A stretch of 64,000 nucleotides of DNA from Ramlibacter ginsenosidimutans (GCF_016654015.1 NZ_JAEPWM010000001.1:124001-188000), one strand, 5' to 3'; counted from the first letter of the stretch, positions 37,962 to 49,093 are shown. The notes: generated by a model not told the origin, from the letters alone. Numbers and translations are program-made.

Positions 37962-39607
37962 TTCGGTGCCGATGGGGGATAGATCGCCACGAAGAGACGC
38001 GCATCGAGATCGCGGACGGCCGCGCCGGGGGGCAGCGCAGCCAAGGCGGCGGCGCTGTCGCGCGGCACGCGCATCACGACGCCCACGCTGCCCTGCGTTC
38101 GTTGCTGCGCGATCCACGCGGCCGCCTCGCCGGAAGCGACCAGGCGGCCTGCCCCGGCCGGCTTGGCCAGTCCGTACTCCAGCTCGCCTGCGCCCTGGTA
38201 CAGCGTGACGTCGGTGCGTCGCAGCTCCCACGCCACCAGCGCGCACAGGCCCGGATCGTTGCACAGCACGGCGTCCGCGGCCCGGAGTTCGGTCGCATGC
38301 CGGCGGATGCCGGCGGACGGTTGCTTGGACGTGGCGAGTTCGTGCGTGAACACGAAGGGCAGCCCCGCGAGCAGCAGCCACAGCGCCTGCGCCGCGCCAT
38401 CCCACGCACGCAAGGGCCAGCGCCATTGCGCCAGCGCGAGCAGCGTCCAGGCCAGTGCGATCACGAGCGCGACGATCCACGCGCGACCGTCCTGCGGGCC
38501 GTAGAGACCGCGCTGGCGCGCGTACCCGAGCCCGGCCAGCAGCACGAGGCCGATCGCGAGGTTCACGCCGGCATTCGCCTTCAGCCACCGCGTGCGCCCG
38601 GCGTCGAGTTCGCTGGCGAGCGAGCGCGCCAGCAGCAGCGCAGCGGGCGTGAAGCAGATCAGGATGTACGCGGGCAGCTTGCCGCGCGCGGCGCTGAAGA
38701 ACAGCAGCGGCGCCAGCAGCCACACCAGCAGGAATGCGATGTCGGCGTCCCCGCGCTGCGACCACGCGGCAGCCGCTGCCCGCGGAGCCAGCCCCAGCCA
38801 CGGAATGCACCCGAGCGCGAGCACCGGCAGGTAGAACCAGGCGGGCGCGCTGTGCTGCGCTTCGCCGGAGGCGAACCGGCGCACGTGCTCGTTCCAGAAG
38901 AAGAAGTTCCAGAAGTCGGGCGCGCGGTGGTGCACGGCCAGCGCCCACGGTGCGGCGACCAGCACGGCGACGGCGACGGCGATCGGCCCGTAGCGCAGCA
39001 ACTCGCCGAAGCGGCGACGCCACAGCATGTAGGGCGCGGCCACGAGGAAGGCGAGCGCCCACGCGACGAAGCCCTTGACCAGGAAGCCCATGCCGCACGC
39101 GGCACCCAGCACCACCCACGCACCGAGGCGCACGCGCCTGCGCGTGGTCTTGATCGCGACGTGGAAGGCGAGCAAGGCGAGGTTGATCCACACCGTGAGC
39201 TGCGGATCCAGCGTGATGTACACACCGAGCGCCGCGACCAGGGCGAACGACAGGTAGACCAGCACCGCCACCGCGCTCGTGCGGCGGTCCGCCCACAGGC
39301 GTTGCGCCAGCAGGCCGACCAGCAGCGCGCTCGCGCCCGTGGCCAGTGCGGTGGGCAGCCGGCTCGCGAACTCGGTGGTCCCGAGCAGCCATTCGCTGGC
39401 GGCATTGAACCAGTAGCCCCCGACCGGCTTCTCGAAGTAGTCCAGGCCCAGCAGGTGCGGCACGATCCAGTCGCGGCGCGCAACCATCTCGCGCGCGATC
39501 TCCGCGTAGCGCGATTCGTCGGGCAGGAACAGCGGCCGCAGCCCCAGGGGCAGCAGGAACACCGCGATGAACAGCAGCACCAGGCGCCGCGGCGCCGCGA
39601 GCCTCAC
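37958..39607 (-). CDS. arnT: 4-amino-4-deoxy-L-arabinose transferase
   Basis: 549 residues from a GTG at 39607 overlapping the arnD stop (GTGA); the open frame upstream lies inside arnD. It is a polytopic GT-C enzyme. The periplasmic loop [13 protein letters not shown] near the N-terminus is the family signature, including the catalytic acidic residues. It moves L-Ara4N from the polyprenyl carrier to lipid A phosphates, which lowers binding of polymyxins and cationic peptides. Confidence 0.93.
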   Translation of the reverse strand: MRLAAPRRLVLLFIAVFLLPLGLRPLFLPDESRYAEIAREMVARRDWIVPHLLGLDYFEKPVGGYWFNAASEWLLGTTEFASRLPTALATGASALLVGLLAQRLWADRRTSAVAVLVYLSFALVAALGVYITLDPQLTVWINLALLAFHVAIKTTRRRVRLGAWVVLGAACGMGFLVKGFVAWALAFLVAAPYMLWRRRFGELLRYGPIAVAVAVLVAAPWALAVHHRAPDFWNFFFWNEHVRRFASGEAQHSAPAWFYLPVLALGCIPWLGLAPRAAAAAWSQRGDADIAFLLVWLLAPLLFFSAARGKLPAYILICFTPAALLLARSLASELDAGRTRWLKANAGVNLAIGLVLLAGLGYARQRGLYGPQDGRAWIVALVIALAWTLLALAQWRWPLRAWDGAAQALWLLLAGLPFVFTHELATSKQPSAGIRRHATELRAADAVLCNDPGLCALVAWELRRTDVTLYQGAGELEYGLAKPAGAGRLVASGEAAAWIAQQRTQGSVGVVMRVPRDSAAALAALPPGAAVRDLDARLFVAIYPPSAPK

Positions 39608-40488
39608 TGCTGCACCCCGAGCCAGCCTTCGCGCCCGGGCACCTCGCCGCGCACGAGGTGGCCGGCGGGAACCTGCCCGGGATCGGAGGGCAACAGGTCG
39701 CGCAAGGGCCGGAACGCATAGCCCTGCGCGCGTCCGTTCGCGAGCAGGCGCTTGAATTCGTCGGCCATCGCGATGCCTTCGACCTCCGCGTGCACGGTGT
39801 ACGTGTTGAGCACGCCGGGACGGATGCTGGCGAGAATGAAATCGGTGAAGGCCTGCGGATTCATGCGCGGGCCGACCATCTCGTCGAAGGTGGGCAGGGT
39901 GACGGGAACCTGCGGCGCGGCCGTGCGGCCATCGCGCAGCAGCGGCCGGAACAGCGAGTTGCCCCGGCAATCGCTGTTGTAGCGGAAGCCCAGGGCTTCC
40001 TTCGCTTCGACGACGCGTTCGTCCGCGCGCCAGCCTGCTGCTGCCGACGATTCGACCGGTGCGCCCAGGATGTCCTGCAGGGTCTTGGCGCCGCGCTCGA
40101 TCTCGGCCACGAGCCGCGGCAGCGGCCACCCTCCGGCATTTCGCTGCCAGCCGTGGTGGTCCCACGCATGCAGGCCGACCTCATGGCCGCGCGCGCGCGT
40201 CTCGCGCATCAGCGCGCCGAAGCGCCGCCCGATCTCGCGGCCCGGCCACGCCGTGCCCGCGAGCAGGATGTCCCACCCGTAGAGCGACGCTGCCTTCGAA
40301 CGCAGCATCTTCCACGCGAACGCCGGGCGCAGCATGCGCCAGAGATGGCGCCCCATGTTGTCGGGGCCGACGGAGAAGAAGAAGGTCGCGCGCACGCCGG
40401 CGGCGTCGAGGTTGTCGAGCAGCCGCGGGACGCCTTCACGCGTCCCGCGCCAGGTGTCGACGTCGACGCGCAGGCCGACGTCCGTCAT
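39604..40488 (-). CDS. arnD: 4-deoxy-4-formamido-L-arabinose-phosphoundecaprenol deformylase
   Basis: 294 residues, a NodB-like polysaccharide deacetylase. The metal site is seen in [22 protein letters not shown] and [13 protein letters not shown]. It removes the formyl group from the carrier-bound sugar. It overlaps arnA and arnT by 4 bases each. Confidence 0.93.
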   Translation of the reverse strand: MTDVGLRVDVDTWRGTREGVPRLLDNLDAAGVRATFFFSVGPDNMGRHLWRMLRPAFAWKMLRSKAASLYGWDILLAGTAWPGREIGRRFGALMRETRARGHEVGLHAWDHHGWQRNAGGWPLPRLVAEIERGAKTLQDILGAPVESSAAAGWRADERVVEAKEALGFRYNSDCRGNSLFRPLLRDGRTAAPQVPVTLPTFDEMVGPRMNPQAFTDFILASIRPGVLNTYTVHAEVEGIAMADEFKRLLANGRAQGYAFRPLRDLLPSDPGQVPAGHLVRGEVPGREGWLGVQQ

Positions 40489-42452
40489 TGCTTCACGGCT
40501 TCATTCAGGAAGAAGTCCAGGGTCTTGGCGATGGTCTCGGCCATGGGCACGCTCGGCGCCCAGTCAAGCGCGCGCTTCGCGTTGGCGATGCTGGGGCGGC
40601 GGTGCGCCACGTCCTGGTAGCCGTTGCCGTAGTAGCTGCGGCTTTCCACGTCCTTGAAGCCGGCGAAGGGCGGGAAGCGGTCGCGCAGGGGATGCTGCTC
40701 GAAGTGGCGCACCAGCTCGTACGCGAGCTCGCGGATGCTCGCCTCGTTGTCCGGGTTGCCGATGTTGATGATCTGCCCGTCGCAGCGGCCGCCCTTGTTC
40801 TCGATGATGCGGAACAAGGCTTCGATGCCGTCGTCCACGTCGGTGAAGCAGCGCTTCTGCGCGCCGCCGTCGATCAGCTGGATGGGCGTGCCCTCGACCA
40901 GGTTCAGGATCAGCTGCGTGATCGCGCGCGAACTGCCGATGCGCGCCGAGTCCAGCCGGTCCAGCCGCGGGCCCATCCAGTTGAACGGACGGAACAGCGT
41001 GAACTGCAGGCCCTTGCTGCCGTAGGCCCAGATCACGCGATCGAGCAGCTGCTTGGACACCGAGTAGATCCAGCGCTGCTTGTTGATCGGGCCCACCACC
41101 AGGTTGGAGCGGTCCTCGTCGAAGCGCTCGTCGGTGCACATGCCGTAGACCTCGGAGGTCGAGGGGAACACCACGCGCTTGCCGTACTTGACGCAGTACC
41201 GCACGATGCGCAGGTTCTCCTCGAAGTCGAGTTCGAACACGCGAAGCGGATTGCGCGTGTACTCGATCGGCGTCGCGATCGCCACCAGCGGCAGCACCAC
41301 GTCGCACTTCTTGATGTGATATTCCAGCCACTCGGTGTGGATGGAGATGTCGCCCTCGACGAAGTGGAAGTTGGGGTGGCCGCTGAAGCGCTGGACCGCA
41401 TCCGAGCCGATGTCCAGGCCGTACACGTCGTACTTGCCGGCAGCCAGCAGCCGCTCGGACAGGTGGTTGCCGATGAAGCCGTTGACGCCGAGGATCAGCA
41501 CGCGCGTGTTGCGCACGGGCGCGCGGCTGCCGCGCGTGAGCGTCATGCCCTCGGCCAGTCCCAGTTCGCGGGCGAGCTGCGGGCCGGCCAGGAACAGGCC
41601 GGCGTCGCCCCGCTGCCCTTCGCGCACTTCCAGCGCGCCCTGGCCGCAGGCGATGCGGAACGGATCCGTGCTGAGCACCGTGCCCGGCGCGGCGGAGCCG
41701 TCGGCCTCGACAGCGCGCGCGCCCCACACGATCAGCTTCTGGTCCGCGTGCCAGCCGAACGCGCCCGGAAAGGGCTGCGTCACGGCGCGCACCAGGTTCG
41801 CCAGTTGTTCGGCAGGCTTGCTCCAATCGAGCTCGCCATCCGCGGGCGTGCGGCGGCCGAAGTAGGTGGCGAGCGATTCGTCCTGCGGCTGGCCCACGAG
41901 GTCGCCGCGCGCCAGCTTGGGCAGGCTCTCGGCCAGCAGCGCGATGGCCGCCTCGCGCAGCTTCGTGTGCAGCGTGCCGGCCGTGTCGTCCGGCGCGATC
42001 GGCACCTTGCGCTGCGCGAAGATCGGGCCGGCATCGGGCCTGGCCACCATGCCGTGCAGCGTCACGCCGGTTTCCTTCTCGCCGTTGACGAGCACCCAGT
42101 TGGCCGGCGCGCGCCCGCGGTAGCGGGGCAGCAGCGAGCCATGCAGGTTGTACGCACCGCGACTGGCGCACGCGAGCAACTCGGGCGAGAGCAGCTTGCG
42201 GTAGTAGAAGGAGAAGATGAAGTCGGGCTGCAGCTTGCGCACGCGCTCCACCCACAGCGGATGGTTCGCGTCTTCGGGCGCATGCACCGGGATGCCGTTG
42301 CGCGCGCACAGCTGCGCGACCGAGCCGTAGAAGCGGTTCTCGCCGGGATCGTCGACGTGCGTGAAGACGGCGCTGATTTTGTAGCCTGCATCCAGCAGGG
42401 CCTGGATGCCGGCGCATCCGATGTCGTGGTAGGCGAAGACGACGGTGTTCAT
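40485..42452 (-). CDS. arnA: Bifunctional UDP-L-Ara4N formyltransferase / UDP-glucuronate decarboxylase
   Basis: 655 residues. Residues 1-300 are the formyltransferase, with [15 protein letters not shown] supplying the catalytic Asn and His. From about 312 follows the NAD-dependent dehydrogenase/decarboxylase ([25 protein letters not shown]). It oxidatively decarboxylates UDP-glucuronate and formylates UDP-L-Ara4N. UDP-glucose dehydrogenase (ugd), which supplies the substrate, is not in the window. Confidence 0.95.
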   Translation of the reverse strand: MNTVVFAYHDIGCAGIQALLDAGYKISAVFTHVDDPGENRFYGSVAQLCARNGIPVHAPEDANHPLWVERVRKLQPDFIFSFYYRKLLSPELLACASRGAYNLHGSLLPRYRGRAPANWVLVNGEKETGVTLHGMVARPDAGPIFAQRKVPIAPDDTAGTLHTKLREAAIALLAESLPKLARGDLVGQPQDESLATYFGRRTPADGELDWSKPAEQLANLVRAVTQPFPGAFGWHADQKLIVWGARAVEADGSAAPGTVLSTDPFRIACGQGALEVREGQRGDAGLFLAGPQLARELGLAEGMTLTRGSRAPVRNTRVLILGVNGFIGNHLSERLLAAGKYDVYGLDIGSDAVQRFSGHPNFHFVEGDISIHTEWLEYHIKKCDVVLPLVAIATPIEYTRNPLRVFELDFEENLRIVRYCVKYGKRVVFPSTSEVYGMCTDERFDEDRSNLVVGPINKQRWIYSVSKQLLDRVIWAYGSKGLQFTLFRPFNWMGPRLDRLDSARIGSSRAITQLILNLVEGTPIQLIDGGAQKRCFTDVDDGIEALFRIIENKGGRCDGQIINIGNPDNEASIRELAYELVRHFEQHPLRDRFPPFAGFKDVESRSYYGNGYQDVAHRRPSIANAKRALDWAPSVPMAETIAKTLDFFLNEAVKQ

Positions 42453-43447
42453 GCGGAGGCGCTCATCCTGTCCAGTGTGTCCCGGCTCGTGGCGGCCGGC
42501 TCGCCGCGCACGATGCGCTCGACGTAGAAGCGGGGGCGGGCGCGCACGTCGTTGTAGACGCGCCCGAGGTACTCACCGAGCAGGCCCAGTCCCAGGAACT
42601 GCGCGCCGGTGAAGATGAAAAGCACGGCGAAGAGCACGAACACGCCCTCCGCAGCCCATTGCGGCCCGTTCACCAGCCGCAGCACCAGCAGCAGCAGCGC
42701 GAACGCGAACCCCGCCATGGCCATGCCGGCGCCGAACAGGCTCAGCAGGCGCAGCGGCGTCGTGGTCATCGAGGTGACGAGGTCGAACATCAGGTTCACC
42801 AGCTTCAGGAACCCGTACTTCGATTGCCCCTGCTCGCGCGCGGCGTGCCCCACCGGGATCTCGCACACGTGGCGCGCGAAGCTGTTGGCGAGGATGGGAA
42901 TGAAGGTGCTGCGTTCGCGGCACTCGAGCATCGCGTTGATCACGGTGCGCCGGTAGGCCCGCAGCATGCAGCCGTAGTCGGTCATCGCGACGCCGGTGGA
43001 GCGCAATGCGGCGAGGTTGATCAGCTTCGACGGCAGCTTGCGCAGGATCGAGTCCTGCCGCGACTGGCGCACCGTGCCGACCACGTCGTAACCCTGCGAG
43101 GCGACCTCCACCAGGCGGGGGATTTCCTCGGGCGGGTTCTGCAGGTCGGCGTCCAGCGTCACCACCAGGTCGCCGCTGCATTGCTCGAAGCCCGCCATGA
43201 TGGCCGAGTGCTGGCCGTAATTGCGATTGAGGATGACGGCCACCACGGGGCTGCCGCGCTCGGACGCGGCCTGCTGCAGCAGGTCGGCGGAGCCGTCGCG
43301 GCTGCCGTCGTCCACCAGCACGATCTCGTAATCGCACGGCAGGCTGTCGCAGGCGGTGCGCGTGCGCCGCAGGAGCTCGGGCAGGCTGGCCTCCTCGTTG
43401 TACACGGGGATGACCACGGACACGCGCTGGATCGGATAGGGTCTCAT
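42449..43447 (-). CDS. arnC: Undecaprenyl-phosphate 4-deoxy-4-formamido-L-arabinose transferase
   Basis: 332 residues from the ATG at 43447, overlapping arnB by 4 bases. A GT2 domain ([38 protein letters not shown]) is followed by two C-terminal membrane segments. It attaches the formylated sugar to undecaprenyl phosphate. Confidence 0.94.
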   Translation of the reverse strand: MRPYPIQRVSVVIPVYNEEASLPELLRRTRTACDSLPCDYEIVLVDDGSRDGSADLLQQAASERGSPVVAVILNRNYGQHSAIMAGFEQCSGDLVVTLDADLQNPPEEIPRLVEVASQGYDVVGTVRQSRQDSILRKLPSKLINLAALRSTGVAMTDYGCMLRAYRRTVINAMLECRERSTFIPILANSFARHVCEIPVGHAAREQGQSKYGFLKLVNLMFDLVTSMTTTPLRLLSLFGAGMAMAGFAFALLLLVLRLVNGPQWAAEGVFVLFAVLFIFTGAQFLGLGLLGEYLGRVYNDVRARPRFYVERIVRGEPAATSRDTLDRMSASA

Positions 43448-44592
43448 TGTTGCCGTCCCACGATGTCGCGGATCGCCGCCACCACCCGGTCCACGTCGGC
43501 GAGGGTCATGTCGGGGAACAGCGGAATGGAGCAGATCCGCGCCGAGTTCCACTCCGTGGCGGGCAGGCTCAGGTCGGGCCAGCGCTGGCGGTACCAGGGG
43601 TGCAGGTGCGTCGCGATGAAGTGGATGCCGGTGCCGACGCCGCGCTGCTTCAGCGCCTCCATGAAGGCGTCGCGGTCGAGCCCGCAACGCTCGGGGTCGA
43701 TGCGCAGCACGAACAGGTGCCACGCATGCTGCGAAGGATCCGCCGGTAACGCGAGCGGCTGCACTGGCAGGCCCTCGAGCTGTTCCAGGTAGCGCTGCGC
43801 CAGCCGGCGCCGGCTGGCGTTGATGTCGCCTATGCGATGCAGCTGCGCCAGTCCCAGCGCCGCGTGCAGGTCCGACAGGTTGTACTTGAAGCCCGGCTCG
43901 ATCACCTGCGCCTGCGGCTTGCGCCCCATGGTCTCGCGGTCGAACGCATCCACCGCGAGGCCGTGGAACTTCAGGCGCCGCACGCGCTCGGCGAGCGCCG
44001 CGTCGTCGGTGACCAGCATGCCGCCCTCGGCGGACGTGAGGTTCTTGATCGCATGGAAGGAGAAGATGGCGGTGCCGCTGGAGCCGACCGGGCGGCCCTC
44101 GCAGGTCGTGCCCACCGCGTGCGCGGCGTCCTCGATCAGCGGGATGCCGTGCTTGCCGGCGACGGCGCGCAGCCCCGGCAGGTCGCAGGCCGCGCCCGCG
44201 TAGTGCACCGGCACGATCGCCTTGGTCCGCGGCGTGATCGCCGCCGCCACCGCCGCGGCGCTCACCATCAGGGTGTCGCGATCGACGTCGACGAACACCG
44301 GGGTGGCGCCGAGCAGGCAGATGAGGTTGGCCGTGGAGACCCAGGTCATCGAGGGCGTGATGACCTCGTCGCCCGGGCCGATGCCCAGCGCAAGCAGCGT
44401 CACGTGCATCGCCGCCGTCGCCGAAGCGACGGCCACCGCGTGCTGACCGCCCACCAGCGCCGCGAACTGGTCCTCCAGTTTCTGCGCATTGGGGCCGGTG
44501 GTGATCCATCCCGAGCGGAGCACGTCGGTGACCGCGGCGATTTCCGCGTCGCTGATGCTGGGGCGGGAGAAGGGAAGAAAAGCTTGATCCAT
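43444..44592 (-). CDS. arnB: UDP-4-amino-4-deoxy-L-arabinose aminotransferase
   Basis: 382 residues from the ATG at 44592 ([15 protein letters not shown]); an upstream in-frame extension is not conserved. The PLP lysine stands in [15 protein letters not shown]. It transaminates UDP-4-keto-pentose to UDP-L-Ara4N. It is the first gene of the arnBCADTEF operon, all members overlapping by 4 bases. Confidence 0.94.
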   Translation of the reverse strand: MDQAFLPFSRPSISDAEIAAVTDVLRSGWITTGPNAQKLEDQFAALVGGQHAVAVASATAAMHVTLLALGIGPGDEVITPSMTWVSTANLICLLGATPVFVDVDRDTLMVSAAAVAAAITPRTKAIVPVHYAGAACDLPGLRAVAGKHGIPLIEDAAHAVGTTCEGRPVGSSGTAIFSFHAIKNLTSAEGGMLVTDDAALAERVRRLKFHGLAVDAFDRETMGRKPQAQVIEPGFKYNLSDLHAALGLAQLHRIGDINASRRRLAQRYLEQLEGLPVQPLALPADPSQHAWHLFVLRIDPERCGLDRDAFMEALKQRGVGTGIHFIATHLHPWYRQRWPDLSLPATEWNSARICSIPLFPDMTLADVDRVVAAIRDIVGRQQ

Positions 44593-44672
44593 CGCGATCC
44601 GTCGTGGCGGCAGGGTCCCGGCGAGCCCGGGTGCGGCGCGGTGCGCCGCTTCGGGGTTCCTGCCGCGCGCAA

Positions 44673-44701
44673 ACTCTAGCGAACGCCTCACTGTCCCGCA
44701 A
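44673..44701 (-). promoter_or_regulatory. Candidate sigma-70 promoter of the arn operon
   Basis: On the minus strand TTGCGG (-35) and TAGAGT (-10) are separated by 17 bases. The -10 ends 81 bases before the arnB start. Agreement with consensus is moderate (3 of 6 and 4 of 6). I see no clear PmrA-like repeat. Confidence 0.4.
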
Positions 44702-44741
44702 CCTGCCCGGTCGAGGAACGGCTGCGCGCATTCGCGACTCT

Positions 44742-44817
44742 TGGTGCCGGTTGTCCGAATCGAACGGACGACCTACCGCTTACAAGGCGGTTGCTCTACC
44801 AACTGAGCTAAACCGGC
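44742..44817 (-). tRNA. tRNA-Thr (anticodon UGU)
   Basis: 76 bases including the encoded CCA. Acceptor arms GCCGGTT and AACCGGC pair. The anticodon stem-loop ACCGC-CTTGTAA-GCGGT gives anticodon UGU, and the T-loop TTCGATT is normal. Confidence 0.97.
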
Positions 44818-44938
44818 GTCGGGTTCATCCGGCGAGATTAGATCAGATGCGCAGGAGGGAGCGCAGCCGCCCTGCGCCAGCCCGTGAAGGCAAGCCGGCT
44901 CGTGCCACGCAGCCCTGGGCGCAGCCACACCTCCTCCG

Positions 44939-45445
44939 CTACTTGATCCGCTTGAGCGCCGGACGCGGGCCGCTGGGCGGCTTGGGCGGCTCGTGCTCGG
45001 GCGGCTTGCCAGCCTCGTCGGGGGTCACGAGCTGCACCACCTTGCCTTCGTCCACCGGCGCGGCAGGCACGCTGGAGAGCGGCGAGGCCTTGGCGGGCCC
45101 CGTGTCCTCCGCGGGCGCGCCGGCCACCGGAACGGGGAACGCCATGCCCTGCCCGTTCTCGCGCGCGTAGATCGCGATGACCCGGTTCACGGGCACCATG
45201 ATCTCGCGGGCGCTCCCGGCGAAACGCGCCTTGAACTCGATGAAGTCGTTGCCCAGCTTGAGCGAACTGGTCGCGTCGTAGCTGATGTTCAGCACGATCT
45301 CGCCGTTCTTCACGTACTCGCGCGGCACCTGCACGCTGTCGTCCACCAGCACCGCGACGTACGGCGTGAAGCCGTTGTCGGTGCACCATTCGTACAGGGC
45401 CCGGATCAGGTACGGGCGGGTGGACGTCGATTCGAGTGCGTTCAT
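44939..45445 (-). CDS. sspB: ClpXP protease specificity-enhancing factor SspB
   Basis: 168 residues. The conserved substrate-binding domain covers about 1-110 (RPYLIRALYEWCTDNGFTPY, then EIVLNISYDATSSLKLGND). A Pro/Glu-rich linker leads to a basic C-terminal tail (ALKRIK) that docks on ClpX. It delivers ssrA-tagged proteins to ClpXP. It follows sspA by 19 bases. Confidence 0.94.
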   Translation of the reverse strand: MNALESTSTRPYLIRALYEWCTDNGFTPYVAVLVDDSVQVPREYVKNGEIVLNISYDATSSLKLGNDFIEFKARFAGSAREIMVPVNRVIAIYARENGQGMAFPVPVAGAPAEDTGPAKASPLSSVPAAPVDEGKVVQLVTPDEAGKPPEHEPPKPPSGPRPALKRIK

Positions 45446-45464
45446 GGGCTCCGCGAGGACAGCT

Positions 45465-46076
45465 TTATTTCCGCATCACCTTTTCCGAGGGCGTGAGCGC
45501 CTCGATGTAGGCGGGACGCGAGAAGATGCGCTCAGCATACTTGAGCAGCGGGGCCGCGTTCTTGGACAGTTCGATGCCGTAGTAGTCCAGGCGCCACAGC
45601 AGCGGCGCGATGGCGACGTCCAGCATGGAGAAGTTCTCGCCCAGCATGTACTTGTTCTTCAGGAACACGGGCGCGAGCTGCGTCAGGCGGTCGCGGATGT
45701 GCGAGCGCGCCTTTTCCAGGGCCTTCTCGTTGGATTTCGCCGCGCGGGACTCCAGCGTCGACACGTGCACGAACAGCTCCTTCTCGAAATTGAGCAGGAA
45801 CAGGCGCACGCGCGCACGGTCCACCGGGTCGCCGGGCATCAGCTGCGGATGCGGGAAGCGCTCGTCGATGTACTCGTTGATGATGTTCGACTCGTACAGG
45901 ATCAGGTCGCGCTCCACCAGGATCGGCACCTGCCCGTACGGGTTCATCACGTTGATGTCTTCCGGCTTGTTGTACAGGTCGACGTCACGGATCTCGAAGT
46001 CCATGCCCTTTTCGAACAGAACGAAGCGGCAGCGATGGGAGAAGGGGCAGGTCGTTCCCGAGTACAGCACCATCAT
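45465..46076 (-). CDS. sspA: Stringent starvation protein A
   Basis: 203 residues, a glutathione-S-transferase fold protein (LYSGTTCPFSHRCRFVLFEKG). SspA binds RNA polymerase and alters promoter use under starvation. The start follows an AAAGGA. It lies just downstream of the petABC terminator, so its promoter is probably within or overlapping that hairpin region. Confidence 0.94.
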   Translation of the reverse strand: MMVLYSGTTCPFSHRCRFVLFEKGMDFEIRDVDLYNKPEDINVMNPYGQVPILVERDLILYESNIINEYIDERFPHPQLMPGDPVDRARVRLFLLNFEKELFVHVSTLESRAAKSNEKALEKARSHIRDRLTQLAPVFLKNKYMLGENFSMLDVAIAPLLWRLDYYGIELSKNAAPLLKYAERIFSRPAYIEALTPSEKVMRK

Positions 46077-46090
46077 TTTGAAAGTCCTTT

Positions 46091-46127
46091 AAAAACCAAA
46101 AAGAGTGGGCCGATGAGGACCCACTCT
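46091..46127 (-). terminator. Rho-independent terminator of the petABC operon
   Basis: On the minus strand an 8-bp stem AGAGTGGG/CCCACTCT with a 10-base loop is followed by TTTTTGGTTTTT. It lies about 48 bases after the petC stop and only 14 bases before sspA. Confidence 0.88.
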
Positions 46128-46175
46128 ACATCGTCGAAGTCCGCATGTCCGGCGGCGCCGGACCGCGCTTGTTAC

Positions 46176-46931
46176 CTAGTGGACATCTTTCCAGAACGCC
46201 GCGTTGAGGCGCCAGACGATGACCGTGAAGACGGCAAGGAACAGCAGCACCCAGGTGCCGATGCGCACGCGCTCGTTCTGCGCCGGCTCGGCCATCCATT
46301 GCAGGTAACCGACGAGGTCACCGACGGCCTGGTCGAACTGCAGCTCGGTCATGGTGCCGGGGGTCACCTGCTTCCAGCCCTTGAAGGCCTCGACCTCCTG
46401 GCCGTGCTCCTCGATCTTGGCGAAGACCGGTTCGCGGTCGCCCTGCAGCTGCCACAGCACGTTGGGCATGCCCACGTTCGGGAAGACCAGGTTGTTCCAG
46501 CCGGTCGGCCGCGACGGGTCGCGGTAGAAGCTGCGCAGGTAGGTGTAGAGGTAGTCGGGACCCGAGCCGGCGTGGCTGGCACGCGAGCGGGCGACCAGGG
46601 TGAGGTCGGGCGGCACGGCGCCGAACCATTCCTTGGCGTCCTTCGGGTCGATCGGCGACTTCATGGTGTCGCCGACCTTGTCGGTGACGAACAGCAGGTT
46701 GTCCTTGATCTGCTGCTCGGAAATGCCGATGTCCTTCAGGCGGTTGAAGCGCATGAAGGCGGCCGAGTGGCAGTTCAGGCAGTAGTTGACGAACAGCTTG
46801 GCGCCGGTCTGCAGGGCCGGCAGGTCGTTGGTCCGGCTGGGCGCCTTGTCCCAGTGGACTTCCGCCTCCGCGGCCAGCGCACCCGTCAGGCTGCCCAGGG
46901 CCAGCAGCACGGTGAGGATCAGTTTTTTCAT
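46176..46931 (-). CDS. petC: Cytochrome c1 of the bc1 complex
   Basis: 251 residues. A cleavable Sec signal (MKKLILTVLLALGSLTGALA), the haem motif CLNCHS near residue 51, and a C-terminal membrane anchor (about 225-243). It passes electrons from the Rieske protein to soluble cytochrome c. It follows petB by 17 bases. Confidence 0.95.
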   Translation of the reverse strand: MKKLILTVLLALGSLTGALAAEAEVHWDKAPSRTNDLPALQTGAKLFVNYCLNCHSAAFMRFNRLKDIGISEQQIKDNLLFVTDKVGDTMKSPIDPKDAKEWFGAVPPDLTLVARSRASHAGSGPDYLYTYLRSFYRDPSRPTGWNNLVFPNVGMPNVLWQLQGDREPVFAKIEEHGQEVEAFKGWKQVTPGTMTELQFDQAVGDLVGYLQWMAEPAQNERVRIGTWVLLFLAVFTVIVWRLNAAFWKDVH

Positions 46932-46948
46932 TCTCTTGGCTCCGGGCT

Positions 46949-48358
46949 TCAGTGCGCGAAGGTGATGCGGTCGGGCACGGCCTTGAACGAGCCCAGCCGG
47001 CTCCACCACGGCATCAGCAGGAAGAAGCCGAAGTAGTAGATCGTCCCGACCTGCGCGATCAGCGTGCCCATGGGCGACGGCGGCTCGATGCCCAGGTAGC
47101 CCAGCACCAGGAAGAACACGACGAGCACGCCGTACACGCCCTTGTGCCAGCCCGGGCGATACCGGATCGAGCGCACGGGGCTCGCGTCCAGCCAGGGCAG
47201 GAAGAACAGGATGATGACGGCGCCGCCCATGACGACCACGCCCCAGAACTTCGCGTCCAGGTTCTTCAGCAGCACGACCGCGATGGCGGCGATCACCACG
47301 ACCGCGATCTTGCCGATCATGGACAGGCGGCTGCGGAAGAAGGCCCAAACGGCGGCCAGCACCACGATGATCGCGAACACGTTCACCATCACGTCGGTCG
47401 TCGCGCGCAGCATCGAATAGAAGGGCGTGAAGTACCAGACCGGCGCGATGTGCAGCGGCGTCTTCAGCGAGTCGGCCGGGATGAAGTTGTTGTACTCCAG
47501 GAAGTAGCCGCCCAGTTCCGGCGCGAAGAAGATGATCGCGCTGAACACCATCAGGAACACCGACACGCCCACCATGTCGTGCACGGAGTAGTACGGATGG
47601 AACGGGATGCCGTCCAGCGGGTGGCCGGCGGCGTCCTTCGGCTGGCCGGGGCCCTTGATGTCGATGCCGTCCGGGTTGTTGGAGCCGACGTCGTGCAGCG
47701 AGAACAGGTGCGCCACCACGAGGCCCAGCAGCACCAGCGGGATCGCGATCACGTGGAAGCTGAAGAAGCGGTTCAGCGTCGCGTCGCTCACCACGTAGTC
47801 GCCGCGGATCAGGAGCGAGAGCTGGTCGCCGACGAAGGGGATCGCGGAGAACAGGTTCACGATCACCTGCGCGCCCCAGTAGGACATCTGGCCCCAGGGC
47901 AGCAGGTAGCCGAAGAAGGCCTCGGCCATCAGCATCAGGAAGATCATGCAGCCGAAGATCCACACCAGCTCGCGCGGCTTGCGGTAGCTGCCGTAGATCA
48001 GCGCCTTGAACATGTGCAGATAGACGACGATGAAGAACGCCGACGCACCCGTGGAGTGCATGTAGCGGATCAGCCAGCCCCAGGGCACGTCGCGCATGAT
48101 GTACTCGACGGAGCCGAAGGCGGTGGCCGCGTCCGGCTTGTAGTGCATCACCAGGAAGATGCCGGTGACGATCTGGATCACCAGCACCAGCAGCGCGAGC
48201 GAGCCGAAGAAGTACCAGAAGTTGAAGTTCTTGGGCGCGTAGTACTCCGACATGTGGACGCGGTAGGCGTCGAACGCGGTCGGGAAACGATTGCGCAGCC
48301 AGTTGTCCAGCTTGGCGCCGGTGCTGGCGTTCGGGGAGATTTCCTTGAATTCAGCCAT
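46949..48358 (-). CDS. petB: Cytochrome b of the bc1 complex
   Basis: 469 residues from the ATG at 48358 (MAEFKEISP). A polytopic membrane protein with the paired histidines of both haems (RYMHSTGASAFFIVVYLHM and the later VIAIPLVLLGLVVAH) and the quinol-site region SYWGAQVIVNLFSAIPF. It is the core of ubiquinol-cytochrome c reductase. It follows petA by 11 bases. Confidence 0.96.
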   Translation of the reverse strand: MAEFKEISPNASTGAKLDNWLRNRFPTAFDAYRVHMSEYYAPKNFNFWYFFGSLALLVLVIQIVTGIFLVMHYKPDAATAFGSVEYIMRDVPWGWLIRYMHSTGASAFFIVVYLHMFKALIYGSYRKPRELVWIFGCMIFLMLMAEAFFGYLLPWGQMSYWGAQVIVNLFSAIPFVGDQLSLLIRGDYVVSDATLNRFFSFHVIAIPLVLLGLVVAHLFSLHDVGSNNPDGIDIKGPGQPKDAAGHPLDGIPFHPYYSVHDMVGVSVFLMVFSAIIFFAPELGGYFLEYNNFIPADSLKTPLHIAPVWYFTPFYSMLRATTDVMVNVFAIIVVLAAVWAFFRSRLSMIGKIAVVVIAAIAVVLLKNLDAKFWGVVVMGGAVIILFFLPWLDASPVRSIRYRPGWHKGVYGVLVVFFLVLGYLGIEPPSPMGTLIAQVGTIYYFGFFLLMPWWSRLGSFKAVPDRITFAH

Positions 48359-48369
48359 GGTGCGTCCGT

Positions 48370-48966
48370 TCAGGCCTTGCTTTCTTCGCCGATCAGGAGC
48401 CGGGTGTCCGACAGGTACTGGTACGGCGGCACCTGCAGGTTGTCCGGCGCCGGCTTGTTCTTGTAGACGCGGCCCGCAAGGTCGAAGGTCGAACCGTGGC
48501 AGGGGCACAGGAAGCCGCCCTGCCAGTCGTCCGGCAGCGAAGGCTGGGGACCGGGCTGGAACTTGTCGCCGGGCGAGCAACCGAGGTGCGTGCAGATGCC
48601 AACGAGCACCAGGTACTCCGGCTTGATGGAACGCCACTCGTTCTTGCAGTTGTCCGGGATCGGGTACGCCGTGCGCTTGGAGTCCGGGTCCGCGACTTCG
48701 TTGTCGGTCTTCTTCAACGAGGCGAGCATCTCCGGCGTGCGGCGCAGGATCCAGACCGGCTTGCCGCGCCATTCGACCGTCATCTTCTGCCCGGGCTGAA
48801 GGGCCGAGATGTCCACTTCAACCGGTGCGCCGGCGGCCTTGGCTCTTTCGGACGGCTCGAAGCTGCTGACAAATGGGACGGCGACAAAGCCCGCGCCCAC
48901 CGCGCCGGCACAACTGGACGCGATCAGCCACGTCCTTTTGCTGGCGTCCACCGTGGAGTTGCTCAT
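48370..48966 (-). CDS. petA: Rieske iron-sulfur subunit of the bc1 complex
   Basis: 198 residues. The N-terminal membrane/Tat-like segment lies at about 10-38. The [2Fe-2S] ligands are in CTHLGCSPG and CPCHGSTFD. It is the first gene of petABC. It is divergent from mscL. Confidence 0.96.
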   Translation of the reverse strand: MSNSTVDASKRTWLIASSCAGAVGAGFVAVPFVSSFEPSERAKAAGAPVEVDISALQPGQKMTVEWRGKPVWILRRTPEMLASLKKTDNEVADPDSKRTAYPIPDNCKNEWRSIKPEYLVLVGICTHLGCSPGDKFQPGPQPSLPDDWQGGFLCPCHGSTFDLAGRVYKNKPAPDNLQVPPYQYLSDTRLLIGEESKA

Positions 48967-49007
48967 GGGGTCCTCGAGGATCTCTCGTTGTTGAGGGTCA
49001 ACCGGCG

Positions 49008-49013
49008 ATTGTA
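49008..49013 (-). promoter_or_regulatory. Candidate -10 element of the petABC promoter
   Basis: TACAAT on the minus strand, 42 bases before the petA start. The matching -35 is poor (GGAATC at 17 bases), so this is tentative. Confidence 0.35.
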
Positions 49014-49093
49014 GCGGGTCGTTTCCACCCGATTCCACCCCCCGGGCCGGCTCGCGCATACTTCCGCATTCGCCAGGCACCAGGAGAAGAGAC

